This document shows, in pieces, positions 36,179 through 45,360 of a stretch of 64,000 nt of DNA. Each line of letters starts with the position of its first letter. The stretch's first letter is position 1. The DNA comes from an uncultured Sulfolobales archaeon (lineage in GTDB: Archaea; Thermoproteota; Thermoprotei_A; Sulfolobales; NBVN01), in assembly GCA_938073905.1 (NCBI GenBank), contig CALJEN010000005.1:180088-244087 (forward strand), read 5' to 3'. A model generated the notes under the pieces. The model was given only the letters and a program-made list of their open reading frames with translations. It was not told where the DNA came from and searched no databases. The position numbers and the translations under genes are program-made.

Positions 36179-36743
36179 AGCCTATCACCTCGACCCCGAG
36201 CTTGGTCTTGAGCAGCACGGCAGCCTCCTCCTTGCTTACTCTGTGCCTCCTGGGCACCGTAGACCTGCGTTTCCTCCTCCTCATGACTCTGTAGCCGGGC
36301 CTCTCGAGCTTGACGGTCACGTCCATGCCGAATATCCCTATCTCCGGGTCATACTTCACTCCGGGGAGCATTATGTGCTCCCTTATACCGAAGGAAACGT
36401 TGCCGTACTCGTCGAAGCTCGAGTACTTGATCCTTCGACCGACGGCTGCCAGCGCTCGCTCCAGGAAGTCCGTGGCTCTGGCTCCGCGTAGCGTGACGAC
36501 GACCGCTATGGGCTCCCCCTTCTTTATATCGAACTCCTTGATCGTCCTCTTCGCTCTCCTGTAGGAGGGCTTCTGGCCGGTGAGCTGTTCGAGCAGCCTG
36601 GCTGCCCTCTCCAGCCTCTCTCCGGAGGTCCCGACACCTATGTTGACGACGACCTTGGCTATCCTCGGCTCGAGCATCTTGTTGGTAGACCACTTGCCGA
36701 GGATTCTGCCGACCAGCTCCTCGGTCTCCCCCTTCACCGCCAC
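36171..36743 (-). CDS. rpl5: Ribosomal protein uL5
   Basis: 190 residues; anchors 5S rRNA to the large subunit. Family segments: [37 protein letters not shown] and FSIRE-like [20 protein letters not shown]. It overlaps eS4 by 10 bases at its start and uS14 by 8 at its end. Confidence 0.97.
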   Translation of the reverse strand: MAVKGETEELVGRILGKWSTNKMLEPRIAKVVVNIGVGTSGERLERAARLLEQLTGQKPSYRRAKRTIKEFDIKKGEPIAVVVTLRGARATDFLERALAAVGRRIKYSSFDEYGNVSFGIREHIMLPGVKYDPEIGIFGMDVTVKLERPGYRVMRRRKRRSTVPRRHRVSKEEAAVLLKTKLGVEVIGFG

Positions 36744-37501
36744 CTCTGCTCACCGCCGCCCATGGTTATGGGAAGGGTTATCTCCGGCTTCTCTACACCG
36801 ACGACGAACACCTTGTCTAGAGACGTGTAGAAGGTGCCGCCGGTCACGTCCTCCAGGCGCACCAGCTTCCTGTAGTGGCGCATGCCGCTGCCCACCTCTA
36901 CGACCCTGCCCACTCTGCCCACGTTTATCCCGCTTATCACCGTGGCGAGGACTCCCCTCTCCAGGGGCACGTACCCGAGAACCTCGTAGTCCGGAATGGA
37001 TATCTTCACCACAGACAACGTGGTGTACTTCTCCGCCTCGCCGGCCGGGACCTCGACGTTCTTGCCGTCGTGGAGATTCAGCTGGACCCTCCCTCCTTCG
37101 AGCGTCGTCTTGTTCTCTATCCTGCACAGCTTGAAGGAGGCCTCCTCTCTGCTCAGAGGAACCAGGGCCACGACTTTCACGGGTACCGGGACGACCCTGA
37201 AGTACTCCCCGGTGTCTACTATCTCGAGGACGTCCATCAGGCCCACCGGGAACTTGTAGTCCCTCCTGACGCGCCCGTCGACCTTGAAGTGGCCCTCAGC
37301 GATGAGCTTCCTAGCCTCCCTATGGGTTTCGGCGTACCCGAGGACGTCCCTGACGACTATCAGTAGAGGGAGCGACCTGTCTGCCGAGTGCGGCCCGCAG
37401 CGGGGCTTGACCGTCCACGTAGCCTCTTTCCTAAGTACAGGCCAAAACTCCGGCGCGGCCAGCCTCTTTAGATGTCTTCTACCGCCCATCCTGCCCATCA
37501 C
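36734..37501 (-). CDS. rps4e: Ribosomal protein eS4
   Basis: 255 residues, archaeal/eukaryotic eS4. N-terminal [20 protein letters not shown], an S4-like RNA-binding segment ([20 protein letters not shown]) and a KOW-type C-terminal part ([20 protein letters not shown]). Its start overlaps uL24 by four bases. Confidence 0.97.
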   Translation of the reverse strand: MMGRMGGRRHLKRLAAPEFWPVLRKEATWTVKPRCGPHSADRSLPLLIVVRDVLGYAETHREARKLIAEGHFKVDGRVRRDYKFPVGLMDVLEIVDTGEYFRVVPVPVKVVALVPLSREEASFKLCRIENKTTLEGGRVQLNLHDGKNVEVPAGEAEKYTTLSVVKISIPDYEVLGYVPLERGVLATVISGINVGRVGRVVEVGSGMRHYRKLVRLEDVTGGTFYTSLDKVFVVGVEKPEITLPITMGGGEQRWR

Positions 37502-37935
37502 TCACCACCCCCGGACTCTTCGGCCTCCTCAGGCCTTCCGGACGCGGATGCCTTTCTCCTCTCGATGATCTTCTCCCTCACCTTATCGACCTTGCCGAGC
37601 TTCACTATCATCACCTTCGATGGGTGTATCGGGTAGGGAACGGGAGTCCCGTCAGCTCTCTTTATCGTTACCCCCTCGACGTGCACTCTGACCCTCCTGA
37701 GGTCTACCTTCACGACCTTGCCCTCGTGTCCGGCCCAGTCCCCCCTCAGGATCCTGACTACGTCGTCTTTCCTGACCGGGAGTCTCCTCACTCCGTGCTC
37801 TTTCCGGAGCTCCTCCGAGAGGGGAGCGTTGAAGAACCTGTGTCGGGCGTGCAGAGGGGCTCTGTATACAGCGAGCCTCTGCTTGCGGGGCTGCTTGCTG
37901 ACCTCCCGGGCTGTCACGGCTCCCACCTGCCTCAC
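37498..37935 (-). CDS. rpl24: Ribosomal protein uL24
   Basis: 145 residues from GTG 37935, which overlaps the uL14 stop in the form GTGA and fits the family start ([17 protein letters not shown]). The KOW domain is [20 protein letters not shown]. The longer frame to 37971 would overlap uL14 by 40 bases and adds no homology. Confidence 0.95.
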   Translation of the reverse strand: MRQVGAVTAREVSKQPRKQRLAVYRAPLHARHRFFNAPLSEELRKEHGVRRLPVRKDDVVRILRGDWAGHEGKVVKVDLRRVRVHVEGVTIKRADGTPVPYPIHPSKVMIVKLGKVDKVREKIIERRKASASGRPEEAEESGGGE

Positions 37936-38351
37936 ACCACTAGGGTCGCTAGGTTCGCTATCCCCGGCCACCTCTCGGCCGCCTCCCTAGCGACGGGCCC
38001 CCTTATCTCGCTCCCCTTGGGGTTGCCCTCCGGCGTCACTATGACGCAGGCGTTGTCCTCGAAAGCTATCCAAGTCCCGTCTGGCCTTCTGAACGGCTTG
38101 CGCTGCCTGACGACTATGGCCCGAGCCACCTGCCCCACGAGCTCCGTCTTGCCCTTCTTCACGGACACGATCACCATGTCTCCTACCGTAGCGAAGGGGA
38201 CTCTCCTCAGCCTCGTCTTCACTCCCACCACTCCTACCACCGCCACCTCCCTGGCACCGCTGTTGTCGGCTACAGAGAGCCTAGTCCCGTTTATGATGCC
38301 CGGAGACCTACCCAGCCTGCTGAACCTGGCCGTCGACTTCGCCGAGCTCAC
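37932..38351 (-). CDS. rpl14: Ribosomal protein uL14
   Basis: 139 residues, at the subunit interface. Conserved [36 protein letters not shown] and the C-terminal [20 protein letters not shown]. Start overlaps uS17 by four bases. Confidence 0.97.
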   Translation of the reverse strand: MSSAKSTARFSRLGRSPGIINGTRLSVADNSGAREVAVVGVVGVKTRLRRVPFATVGDMVIVSVKKGKTELVGQVARAIVVRQRKPFRRPDGTWIAFEDNACVIVTPEGNPKGSEIRGPVAREAAERWPGIANLATLVV

Positions 38352-38725
38352 GTACCACCACCCTCCTCCACTCTACCTAGGACTACCCAGGCCACGGACT
38401 TGGCCAGGGGCCTGGTCTCTCCTATCAGGACCGTGTCACCTGGGGAGACCTTTATGCACGGGGGCAGATAGGCGTGCGTCCTAGACCTCCTCCTCTCGTA
38501 CCTGCGGAACTTCTCGACGTAGACCAGGTAGTCCCTCTCGACGACGACCATCTTCTGGGCCCTCGTCTTGTAGACCCTGCCCACTAGGAGGCCTCCCCGA
38601 ACCTTCAGGTGACCGTGCCACGGACACTTCGGGTCGTCGCACGGAGTCTCCGGGGGCTTAAGCCCCTTGTAGCTCACACCCACGTCCCTCGTCTTGACCT
38701 CCTCTCCCATCTCCCTCACCCGCAC
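38348..38725 (-). CDS. rps17: Ribosomal protein uS17
   Basis: 125 residues, archaeal form with an N-terminal extension containing [16 protein letters not shown], whose two cysteines and histidine could bind zinc. The OB core includes [20 protein letters not shown]. Overlaps the end of the RNase P subunit gene by 10 bases. Confidence 0.96.
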   Translation of the reverse strand: MRVREMGEEVKTRDVGVSYKGLKPPETPCDDPKCPWHGHLKVRGGLLVGRVYKTRAQKMVVVERDYLVYVEKFRRYERRRSRTHAYLPPCIKVSPGDTVLIGETRPLAKSVAWVVLGRVEEGGGT

Positions 38726-38991
38726 ATCTTGACTCTATCCTCCGGAGCCCTGGCTATTTCCCGACCGTCCAACGTTACCGAGACGTCTCGGTCTGCTAGC
38801 TTGAAGGAAAACCTCCCGAACTCCTTGGGGATCCTCACCTCGCGACCGGAGCTCTCCACCACCAGCATGTTCCTGGTCTCCCATACCACCAGTCCGCTGA
38901 CGCCCACCAGCCCCCTATCGCTGTGGTCCAGCACCTCCACCTCCAGACCTATCAGCTCGTGGCACCTTAAGTTTTTCCCGGTGCGCCTCAC
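38716..38991 (-). CDS. rnp1: RNase P protein component 1 (Pop4/p29)
   Basis: 91 residues. The Sm-like fold is seen in HELIGLEVEVLDHSDRGLVG and GLVVWETRNMLVVE. It is a subunit of archaeal RNase P, which trims tRNA 5' ends. Archaea keep it inside the ribosomal cluster between uL29 and uS17, exactly as here. The RNA subunit of RNase P was not recognised in the window. Confidence 0.95.
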   Translation of the reverse strand: MRRTGKNLRCHELIGLEVEVLDHSDRGLVGVSGLVVWETRNMLVVESSGREVRIPKEFGRFSFKLADRDVSVTLDGREIARAPEDRVKMCG

Positions 38992-39209
38992 CCGCTACCA
39001 CCCCCTCTCGAACCCTTTCCGCGCTCCTCGTTCACTACAGTCAGAATGCGCGCGATGTTCTTCCTCACTATCCTTATCCTTGCCGTGTTGGTCAAGGTCC
39101 CGGTCCTGGCCTGGGTCCTCAGCTTTATCAGCTCCATCCTGAGCTCGTTGAGCAACCTGCTCCTATCCTCCGGACTCATCTGCCTTATCTCTTCGGCCGA
39201 CAGGCTCAC
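38988..39209 (-). CDS. rpl29: Ribosomal protein uL29
   Basis: 73 residues of two helices: SAEEIRQMSPEDRSRLLNEL and RIRIVRKNIARILTVVNEE. Lies near the exit tunnel and the SRP/Sec docking site. Overlaps uS3 and rnp1 by four bases each. Confidence 0.96.
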   Translation of the reverse strand: MSLSAEEIRQMSPEDRSRLLNELRMELIKLRTQARTGTLTNTARIRIVRKNIARILTVVNEERGKGSRGGGSG

Positions 39210-39817
39210 CTAGGACCACCCTCAGCCTCCTGGGTCGCCTGCTGTGGGACCTCCTGGGTCTTGAGCGCGACCGCGTCGTCCGGCGTCCCGGGCTTGACGA
39301 TGATCACCTCGACCCCGTATATCCCGGGCTTCAGGAGCACGCTCGCGATGGCTCTATCGACCAGCCTCTCGACGTGACCGCCGGTCTTGTACACCTTGCC
39401 CGCTCTGATCTTCTCGTACCTCGCCCTCTCGGAGGTCAGCTTGCCACTGATCACGATCTCGCACCCCACGGCCCCAGCGGCCATTATCCTCCTGAGAGCG
39501 ACGAAGGCCGCCCTCCGGAAGTGGTAGCCCTTCTCGAGGGCCAGAGCTATCCTGGCAGCCATGACTCTAGCGCTGATCTCGGGCACCTCGAGCCCCGTCA
39601 CGGTTATCTGCGGGTTCTCCAGCCTGAAGTACTTGGAGAGGATGTCGGCCAGCTTCTTTATCTGCTGCCCCCTCCTGCCTATGACCATCGCGGGCCTGTC
39701 GGCGTATATTATCACTCTATCACCGAGGGGGGTCCTGAAGAGCTCGACCCCCGCGTACCCGGCTTTGGAGAAGGTCTTGGCCAGGTACTCGTCGATTTTC
39801 AGCCTGGCGAGGTTCAT
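39206..39817 (-). CDS. rps3: Ribosomal protein uS3
   Basis: 203 residues with an N-terminal KH domain (VIYADRPAMVIGRRGQQIKK) and a C-terminal domain (AGAVGCEIVISGKL and ERARYEKIRAGKVYKTGG). Sits at the mRNA entry. 34 bases separate it from uL22. Confidence 0.97.
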   Translation of the reverse strand: MNLARLKIDEYLAKTFSKAGYAGVELFRTPLGDRVIIYADRPAMVIGRRGQQIKKLADILSKYFRLENPQITVTGLEVPEISARVMAARIALALEKGYHFRRAAFVALRRIMAAGAVGCEIVISGKLTSERARYEKIRAGKVYKTGGHVERLVDRAIASVLLKPGIYGVEVIIVKPGTPDDAVALKTQEVPQQATQEAEGGPR

Positions 39818-39851
39818 CTCGAGGAAGTACTTCTTTACGTTTACCAGGGCT

Positions 39852-40331
39852 CTACACCTCCTTAGCTACGATCTCTATGTGAGTCAGGGACCTGAACTTG
39901 GGGGTGGCCCTGCGGAAGGCCCTTGGCATCCACCTCTTCAGGTAGGGTCCCCGGTGGGCCGCTGCTTGTATTATCACGAGCCTCTCCGCGTCCAACCCCT
40001 TGGACTCCGCGTTGTTCTCGAGGTTGTTGAGCAGCTTGAGCAGGTGCTTCGCGGCCTTTACGGGGTACCTCCCTATGGGAGTGCCCCACTTAGGAAAGCT
40101 GTTCGGGAGGCCGGCCTTGTGGGCTATGGAGAGCTTGTGCCTGACGTAGGGCACCGGCTCCTTCATGGCTATTACGTTCTCGAGGAACCTCTTTGCCTCG
40201 CTGAGCTTCATCCCCCTCAGCACCTTGAGTATCTCGTAAGCCTCCTTCCTCGATATCGGTGCGTCCCACGCCATGGCCTTCGCTACCCGCGACTCGTCCC
40301 TCAGCCTCAGCGAGTACTTCCATACCGGCAT
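39852..40331 (-). CDS. rpl22: Ribosomal protein uL22
   Basis: 159 residues. Conserved segments: AWDAPISRKEAYEILKVLRG, ETAKRFLENV-like LSEAKRFLENVIAMK and IIQAAAHRGPYLKRWMPRA. It lines the exit tunnel. ATG 40331 follows a TATA box (40365-40372), so transcription of the lower half of the ribosomal cluster can restart here, after the inserted rtcB genes. Confidence 0.95.
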   Translation of the reverse strand: MPVWKYSLRLRDESRVAKAMAWDAPISRKEAYEILKVLRGMKLSEAKRFLENVIAMKEPVPYVRHKLSIAHKAGLPNSFPKWGTPIGRYPVKAAKHLLKLLNNLENNAESKGLDAERLVIIQAAAHRGPYLKRWMPRAFRRATPKFRSLTHIEIVAKEV

Positions 40332-40364
40332 GCTCCAGACCAAGCCCTACTCTTTGGGCAAAGC

Positions 40365-40372
40365 CTTATAAG
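40365..40372 (-). promoter_or_regulatory. TATA box before uL22
   Basis: CTTATAAG, predicting a transcript start near 40341, ten bases before the uL22 ATG. Confidence 0.65.
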
Positions 40373-40473
40373 CTTCCGGCAGAGCGATGCGGACAAGACC
40401 TCACCGTTCGGGAGGCCCCCGGAGCCCCCATTCGGATGGGGGCTCCGGCCGCGGAGGTCTCGGCCGCGACTCC

Positions 40474-40908
40474 CTACTCGGAGCAATGCTTGGCCAGGTG
40501 GCTCCCCAGAAGAGTGGCACCCCTCTTGTCCGTTACGAACGTGAGGTCTCGGCCGGCGTCCGGAATCCTGATTCTAATGAGGTAGGCGCCTTCGTAGAAG
40601 CTCCTCCCTCTCTTCACCAGGTCGCTCGGGTCCACGTCCAGGTGCTCGATTAACCTCCTCTCCTCCCCGTTCAGAAGCTCGATCCTCCTCCTGACTCTCC
40701 TGACGGTGAAGCCGCATCCTCTCAGCGAAACGTCTATGCGGCTAGGGAGGACCGCGCTGACCTCCCTGGGAGACAGAGACCCCCTGACCCTCGACGACTC
40801 CGAGACCGAGGCGCGCGGCAGTATGCTGAGCGTCCCGTCCTCGCCTAGGAGTACCGCAACCGGGACTAGAAATCTGCCGCTCCTGAGGAGCGCCCTTACT
40901 CTCTTCAA
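40474..40908 (-). CDS. Unknown protein coupled to rtcB
   Basis: 144 residues from TTG 40908, which overlaps the rtcB stop (TTGA), a sign of coupled translation. I do not recognise a family. The sequence is rich in arginine and alternates strand-like stretches (RFLVPVAVLLGEDGTLSIL, ELLNGEERRLIEHLDVD, YLIRIRIPDAG). The frame stays open upstream inside rtcB but that part is a reading-frame shadow. A role with RtcB in RNA repair or tRNA splicing is possible only from position. Confidence 0.6.
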   Translation of the reverse strand: MKRVRALLRSGRFLVPVAVLLGEDGTLSILPRASVSESSRVRGSLSPREVSAVLPSRIDVSLRGCGFTVRRVRRRIELLNGEERRLIEHLDVDPSDLVKRGRSFYEGAYLIRIRIPDAGRDLTFVTDKRGATLLGSHLAKHCSE

Positions 40909-42383
40909 CCCTTTGCTACACCTATGGGCTTCAGCCGCGCCACTAGCTTGGCTATCTTGACCTTGTGGCTCACGTGGGCCACTCTGTCGACGTCCTTGTA
41001 GGCCCCCGGAGCCTCCTCCGAGACGACCCTCGCCGAGGCCGCCCTTATGTATATCCCCCTCGACCCGAGCTCCTGGGTCACCGCCTGAGGTCTGTACGTT
41101 CTGACCGCCGCCTCCCTCGACATCCACCTCCCGGCTCCGTGCGCTGCCGTGTAGAACACCCTGCTTCCCTCGGGCATTCCCACCATCACGTAGCTCGCCG
41201 TCCCCATCGAGCCCGGTATCAGCACCACCTGCCCCACCGACTGGTGCGCGCTCGGTATCTCCGGGTGGCCCGGCGGGAAGGCCCTCGTGGCCCCCTTTCT
41301 GTGCACTACCAGCCTCATCCTCTTCCCGTCGACGACGTGCTCCTCTATCTTGGCTATGTTGTGAGCGATGTCGTAGACTATCCTCAGGTCTAGCTTGTCG
41401 GGGTCTACGCGGAAGACCTTCCCGAACGACTCCCTGACCCAGTGAGTTATGAGCTGCCTGTTCGTCCAGGCGTAGTTAGCCGCGGCAGCCATGGCGGCGA
41501 AGTAGTCCTCCCCCTCCCTGGTCTTTATGGGTACCGAGGCCAGCTCCCGGTCCGGCGGGTTTATACCGTACTTCCTCATGGCCCTCTCCATTATTACCAG
41601 GTAGTCGCTCGCCACCTGATGCCCCAGACCCCTGGATCCCGTGTGCACCATCACCATGATCTGCCCCTCGTGCTCTATCCCGAGGACCTTCGCCACATCC
41701 GCGTCGTAGATCTTGTCCACGATCTGGACCTCCAGGAAGTGATTGCCGGCTCCCAGAGTCCCCAGCTGGGGGGCTCCGCGCTCCTTCGCCGTCCTGCTGA
41801 CCTTGCTGGGGTCGGCTCCGCGCATCGAGCCCCGCTCCTCTATGTACTCGGAGTCCTCGGGCCACCCGAAGCCCTTCTCTATGGCCCACGCGACCCCCTC
41901 GTGTAGGACTCTGTCGAGCTCGGAGAGGGATAGCCTGACCTTGCCCGTGCTCCCGACGCCCGACGGGACGTTGACGAATATTGTGTCTATGAGCTCCCTG
42001 AGCTTGGGCCCCACGTCCTCTACGCTCAGGTTCGTCCTCAGCAGTCTGACTCCGCAGTTGATGTCGTAGCCCACTCCACCGGGAGATATGACGCCCTCCT
42101 CGTAGTCCATCCCGGCGACTCCGCCTATCGGGAACCCGTACCCCTGGTGACCGTCGGGCATGACGTACGACGCCGTGACGATTCCGTTGAGGCAGGCGAC
42201 GTTCGCCGCCTGGACCAGCGTCAGGTCCTCCCTCATCTTCTTGAGGAGGTAGTCGTCCGCGAACACTATCGCCGGAACCCTCATGCAGCCCTTGTAGCCC
42301 CTGGGGATCTCCCAGGTGTAGTCGTCCACCCTCCTCAGCGTGACCGAAGGCGGGGGACCTCTGTACGCGGCCTCCTCAAACAC
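40905..42383 (-). CDS. rtcB: RtcB tRNA-splicing / RNA-repair ligase
   Basis: Joins 2',3'-cyclic phosphate and 5'-OH RNA ends, finishing tRNA splicing. 492 residues without an intein. Metal and GMP-binding motifs are clear: MPDGHQGYGFPIGGVAG, GGVGYDINCGVR, GTLGAGNHFLEVQ, HTGSRGLGHQ and the C-terminal HGAGRWMSRE, which holds the histidine that accepts GMP. GTG start under a CTTATTAG box (42416-42423). It lies within the ribosomal cluster between uS19 and uL22, and its activator archease is at 25289. Confidence 0.97.
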   Translation of the reverse strand: MFEEAAYRGPPPSVTLRRVDDYTWEIPRGYKGCMRVPAIVFADDYLLKKMREDLTLVQAANVACLNGIVTASYVMPDGHQGYGFPIGGVAGMDYEEGVISPGGVGYDINCGVRLLRTNLSVEDVGPKLRELIDTIFVNVPSGVGSTGKVRLSLSELDRVLHEGVAWAIEKGFGWPEDSEYIEERGSMRGADPSKVSRTAKERGAPQLGTLGAGNHFLEVQIVDKIYDADVAKVLGIEHEGQIMVMVHTGSRGLGHQVASDYLVIMERAMRKYGINPPDRELASVPIKTREGEDYFAAMAAAANYAWTNRQLITHWVRESFGKVFRVDPDKLDLRIVYDIAHNIAKIEEHVVDGKRMRLVVHRKGATRAFPPGHPEIPSAHQSVGQVVLIPGSMGTASYVMVGMPEGSRVFYTAAHGAGRWMSREAAVRTYRPQAVTQELGSRGIYIRAASARVVSEEAPGAYKDVDRVAHVSHKVKIAKLVARLKPIGVAKG

Positions 42384-42415
42384 TCTCCCACCGTTCTATT
42401 ACGTACACTCCACAA

Positions 42416-42423
42416 CTAATAAG
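42416..42423 (-). promoter_or_regulatory. TATA box of rtcB
   Basis: CTTATTAG on the minus strand, about 33 bases upstream of the GTG start; rtcB is therefore not dependent on the upstream ribosomal promoter. Confidence 0.6.
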
Positions 42424-42440
42424 CTGGAGGGGCTCGGGAT

Positions 42441-42908
42441 CTACCGCTCGTCAACGTACCAGGAGAGCTCGTAGGAGCCTGAGAAGCGCAGAGAGCACTC
42501 CTCACCGACCTCTTCCAGGATCTCGCTCACCACGTCCCTAAACCTCACCTCCGCGGCTCTGGGGCAGCCGACCCTCCTAGCCACGTAGATCCCCTCAGTG
42601 GACAGCCCTACGTAGCACGACTTCGCCAGGAGAGACCCGTAGACCCTCTCCACGAACTCCCGCGCGCTTACCTCGGGGGAGAGGCGGACCTCGACGATGA
42701 TCCGGCTGACCGCGTGTGGTGTGTACAGTATGGTCGCCGATACCCCGCTTAGCAGAGCCCCGGCGCACTCGTAGTCGAACCCCACTCTTATGGCATTTGC
42801 CGCGTACTCCTCGGCCTCCAGTAGGAGGCTCTCGAGGGTCTCCGGGGGAACGAGCTCCCCGAAGAACGAGCTCAGACACTCCAGTGCGGAGCTTCTCTGG
42901 CCGCCCAA
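42441..42908 (-). CDS. Unknown protein between uS19 and rtcB
   Basis: 155 residues; family not recognised. The sequence has a helical N terminus (ETLESLLLEAEEYAANAI), a beta-rich middle (SATILYTPHAVSRIIVEVRL) and several cysteines. The TTG start is the least certain part, since no clear promoter or ribosome site fixes it. Together with rtcB and the gene after it, it forms the three-gene block that breaks the usual uS19-uL22 junction. Confidence 0.6.
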   Translation of the reverse strand: MGGQRSSALECLSSFFGELVPPETLESLLLEAEEYAANAIRVGFDYECAGALLSGVSATILYTPHAVSRIIVEVRLSPEVSAREFVERVYGSLLAKSCYVGLSTEGIYVARRVGCPRAAEVRFRDVVSEILEEVGEECSLRFSGSYELSWYVDER

Positions 42909-43005
42909 GGCGGTGCAGCTCTCTGGGATCCGTGCCCAGAGCCTCCCACGGTGCTGACCACGAGATGCCGTAGCTCGAGGTCGAGGCGGACGCGGGGAAA
43001 GCCAG

Positions 43006-43482
43006 CTACTTCATCGCTACGAACAGGGTCGACCTGGTGGCCTTGAGGCCGGGCTCTCCGTGCTCCACCTTCCTCGTAGATATGGCGAACTCCCCTAGGT
43101 AGTGTCCTATCATCTCCGGGGCTATCCTCACCGGCACGTACTCCTTGCCGTTGTACACGGCTATGGTCAGACCCACCATGATGGGGAGGACGATAGCATC
43201 CCTCGCGTGGGTCTTTATGACCACGTTCTTGCCCCTGGCCAGCGCCTCCCTAGCTCTCAGGACTTTCCTCAAGAGCTTCAGCCTCTCCGGCTCCTCCCTC
43301 TCCGACTTCAGCATGCCGTACTCGACCATCTTGCTCCTAATCTCCGGCTCCGACATCCTCATGAGGCTCCTCCTGACTCTCGCTGGCAGAAGCTCTATCA
43401 GCTCGTCCATGGGCATGTTCATCAGCTCCTCTAGAGTCTTGCCCCTATACCTGAACTTGGTCCACTCGGGCGGGATCTCCAT
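43006..43482 (-). CDS. rps19: Ribosomal protein uS19
   Basis: 158 residues, archaeal long form. Conserved [20 protein letters not shown] near the start, then [19 protein letters not shown] and the C-terminal [20 protein letters not shown]. In the small-subunit head. Normally followed by uL22, but here by unknown gene 42441 and rtcB. Confidence 0.97.
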   Translation of the reverse strand: MEIPPEWTKFRYRGKTLEELMNMPMDELIELLPARVRRSLMRMSEPEIRSKMVEYGMLKSEREEPERLKLLRKVLRAREALARGKNVVIKTHARDAIVLPIMVGLTIAVYNGKEYVPVRIAPEMIGHYLGEFAISTRKVEHGEPGLKATRSTLFVAMK

Positions 43483-43539
43483 TCTCGCGTCGGGCGTAGG
43501 CCGTCCCCTCCCTCGACTAGTATGCTCTCGCCTAATAAG

Positions 43540-44256
43540 CTACCTCTTCTTCCTCCCCGTCCTGCTAGCGGCTACGTGTCCCACCTTGCGCCCCGGAGGC
43601 GCGTGCCTCGAGACCGTCGACGACCTCGAGACGCTCTGGTGGGAGCCCCCGCCGTGTGGGTGCGAGACCGGGTTCATGACCACCCCTCTCACCCTCGGCC
43701 ACTTCCTAGCCTTGACCTTCCACTTGTGGTATGCCGCCCCAGCCTTCAGCAGGGGCTTCTCCGTCCTGCCGGCGCCTGCCGGGACACCTATGGTGGCTCT
43801 GCACTCCCCCAGCACCATCCTCTGCTCCCCGCTCGGCAGCAGCACTATAGCGTACCTCCCGGACTTGCCCAGGACTACGGAGTAGCTCCCCGCCTGCCTA
43901 GCCAGCTTGCCGCCGTCGCCGGGCCTCAGCTCGACGTTGAAGACCTTCGTTCCCTCCGGTATGCTGTTCAGCGGGAGCACGTTCCCAACGGCGACCGGGG
44001 CCTGCGGTCCCACGTAGACCACCTGGCCCTGGAAGACCCCCTCGGCCGCCGGAGTGTAGAACTCGGAGCCGTCCTCGAGGACAACCCTGGCTAGGGGGAC
44101 CCAGCGACCGGGGTCGTGCACGAGCTCGGCGATCACGCCCTTCCTAGTGTCCTCGGACAGAGGGGGGTACTTCGCCTCGGCCACCCTCAGGTGCGAGGGG
44201 CTCCTGAAGGTCTGAGTCCCCCTGCCGGCCCGCTGCGCGAGTATCTTCTTGCCCAC
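43540..44256 (-). CDS. rpl2: Ribosomal protein uL2
   Basis: 238 residues, close to the peptidyl-transferase centre. Conserved GKKILAQRAGRGTQTFRSPS, GNVLPLNSIPEGTKVFNVEL and the key VMNPVSHPHGGGSHQS motif. It lies 14 bases after uL23 and 57 before uS19. Confidence 0.97.
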   Translation of the reverse strand: MGKKILAQRAGRGTQTFRSPSHLRVAEAKYPPLSEDTRKGVIAELVHDPGRWVPLARVVLEDGSEFYTPAAEGVFQGQVVYVGPQAPVAVGNVLPLNSIPEGTKVFNVELRPGDGGKLARQAGSYSVVLGKSGRYAIVLLPSGEQRMVLGECRATIGVPAGAGRTEKPLLKAGAAYHKWKVKARKWPRVRGVVMNPVSHPHGGGSHQSVSRSSTVSRHAPPGRKVGHVAASRTGRKKR

Positions 44257-44270
44257 TCACATCACCCAGG

Positions 44271-44543
44271 CTACACTATGCCCAGCTTCGTGGCCACGTC
44301 CGACGCCTTGAACTCCTTGGCCAGCCTGACGTAGGCCTTCTTCTCCCCCTTTGGCGTCACCAGGGTTCTCACCTCCTCCACCTTGACTCCGAAGAGCTCC
44401 TCGACAGCCCTCTTGATGTCCAGCTTCGTGGCTTTTATGTCCACTATGAAGGTGAGGGTGTTGAACTTCTCCATGTAGTTTATGGCCTTCTCGCTCGATA
44501 CCGCAGACCTTATGACCCTGTAGGGATCCCACGCGGAGCTCAC
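44271..44543 (-). CDS. rpl23: Ribosomal protein uL23
   Basis: 90 residues: [40 protein letters not shown] and [18 protein letters not shown] docking site for SRP at the tunnel exit. Overlaps uL4 by four bases. Confidence 0.97.
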   Translation of the reverse strand: MSSAWDPYRVIRSAVSSEKAINYMEKFNTLTFIVDIKATKLDIKRAVEELFGVKVEEVRTLVTPKGEKKAYVRLAKEFKASDVATKLGIV

Positions 44544-45349
44544 GGAGACACCACCTCGAACCTCTCCTCCAGTTTTCTCAGAGCGCTGACCGTCATCAGG
44601 GTCAGCCTACCCGGGTGACCTCCCGGAGCGAGGTGCAGGACGCTGAGCACGTCCGCGGCGACGACGTCGACACCTGGCAGAGCCCTCCCGGCTCGGACGA
44701 CCGGGCTCTCGGAGCTCGAGACCACCAGGAGCAGGGACTTGGGCTCCTTGTACCTCCTCCCCCTCATCTTGCCCTTGCCGGACCTCACCTTCGTTCCCTC
44801 CTGGGCCCTGACGACGTCCTCCCAGACCTTGAGGGACGCTAGGACTCTGCGCAGCTCCTGCGTCCTCCCGATCTTCTCGAGCTCGTCCACGACGAGCACC
44901 GGCGTTGTCGGGGCCGAGAACCTGTGACCCCTGAGCCTGACCAGCTCGACATCGGACGTGGCGGCCAGGGCCGACGCGAGAGCGAGCAGCTTCTCCTTCT
45001 TGTTGATCCTCTCGTGGAGCCTCTTGGCCGTGGTGGGCGGGAAGGCCAGGCGACCTCCCCTAGTCTGCGGAGCGAACACCGCCCTGCCCGTGTCGAGCCT
45101 CGGGACTCTGGCCACCGAGTAGTTTATGCCCCAGGATTCGCCGACCCTCCTCCTACCAGCGAGGGGGTCTCTCCCCTTTGGCTGGAGGCGCGCCGTTAGT
45201 GCCGATAGGAAGGCCCTTCTCACCAGGTCTTTCCTCACGGGAAGAGAGAAGACGGGGGGCAGCGTCGCCTCTCCGACCGGGTTCCCGTCGAGGCCGTAGA
45301 TGGGCGCTCTCTTCTGAGCCACCTTCTCCGGAAACACTATCACCCTCAC
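44540..45349 (-). CDS. rpl4: Ribosomal protein uL4
   Basis: 269 residues from GTG 45349, which is 12 bases after the uL3 stop and starts the family homology ([19 protein letters not shown]). The tunnel-lining loop has [20 protein letters not shown] and [20 protein letters not shown]. The long upstream frame overlaps uL3 and was excluded. Confidence 0.95.
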   Translation of the reverse strand: MRVIVFPEKVAQKRAPIYGLDGNPVGEATLPPVFSLPVRKDLVRRAFLSALTARLQPKGRDPLAGRRRVGESWGINYSVARVPRLDTGRAVFAPQTRGGRLAFPPTTAKRLHERINKKEKLLALASALAATSDVELVRLRGHRFSAPTTPVLVVDELEKIGRTQELRRVLASLKVWEDVVRAQEGTKVRSGKGKMRGRRYKEPKSLLLVVSSSESPVVRAGRALPGVDVVAADVLSVLHLAPGGHPGRLTLMTVSALRKLEERFEVVSP

Positions 45350-45360
45350 GCTAGCCCACC

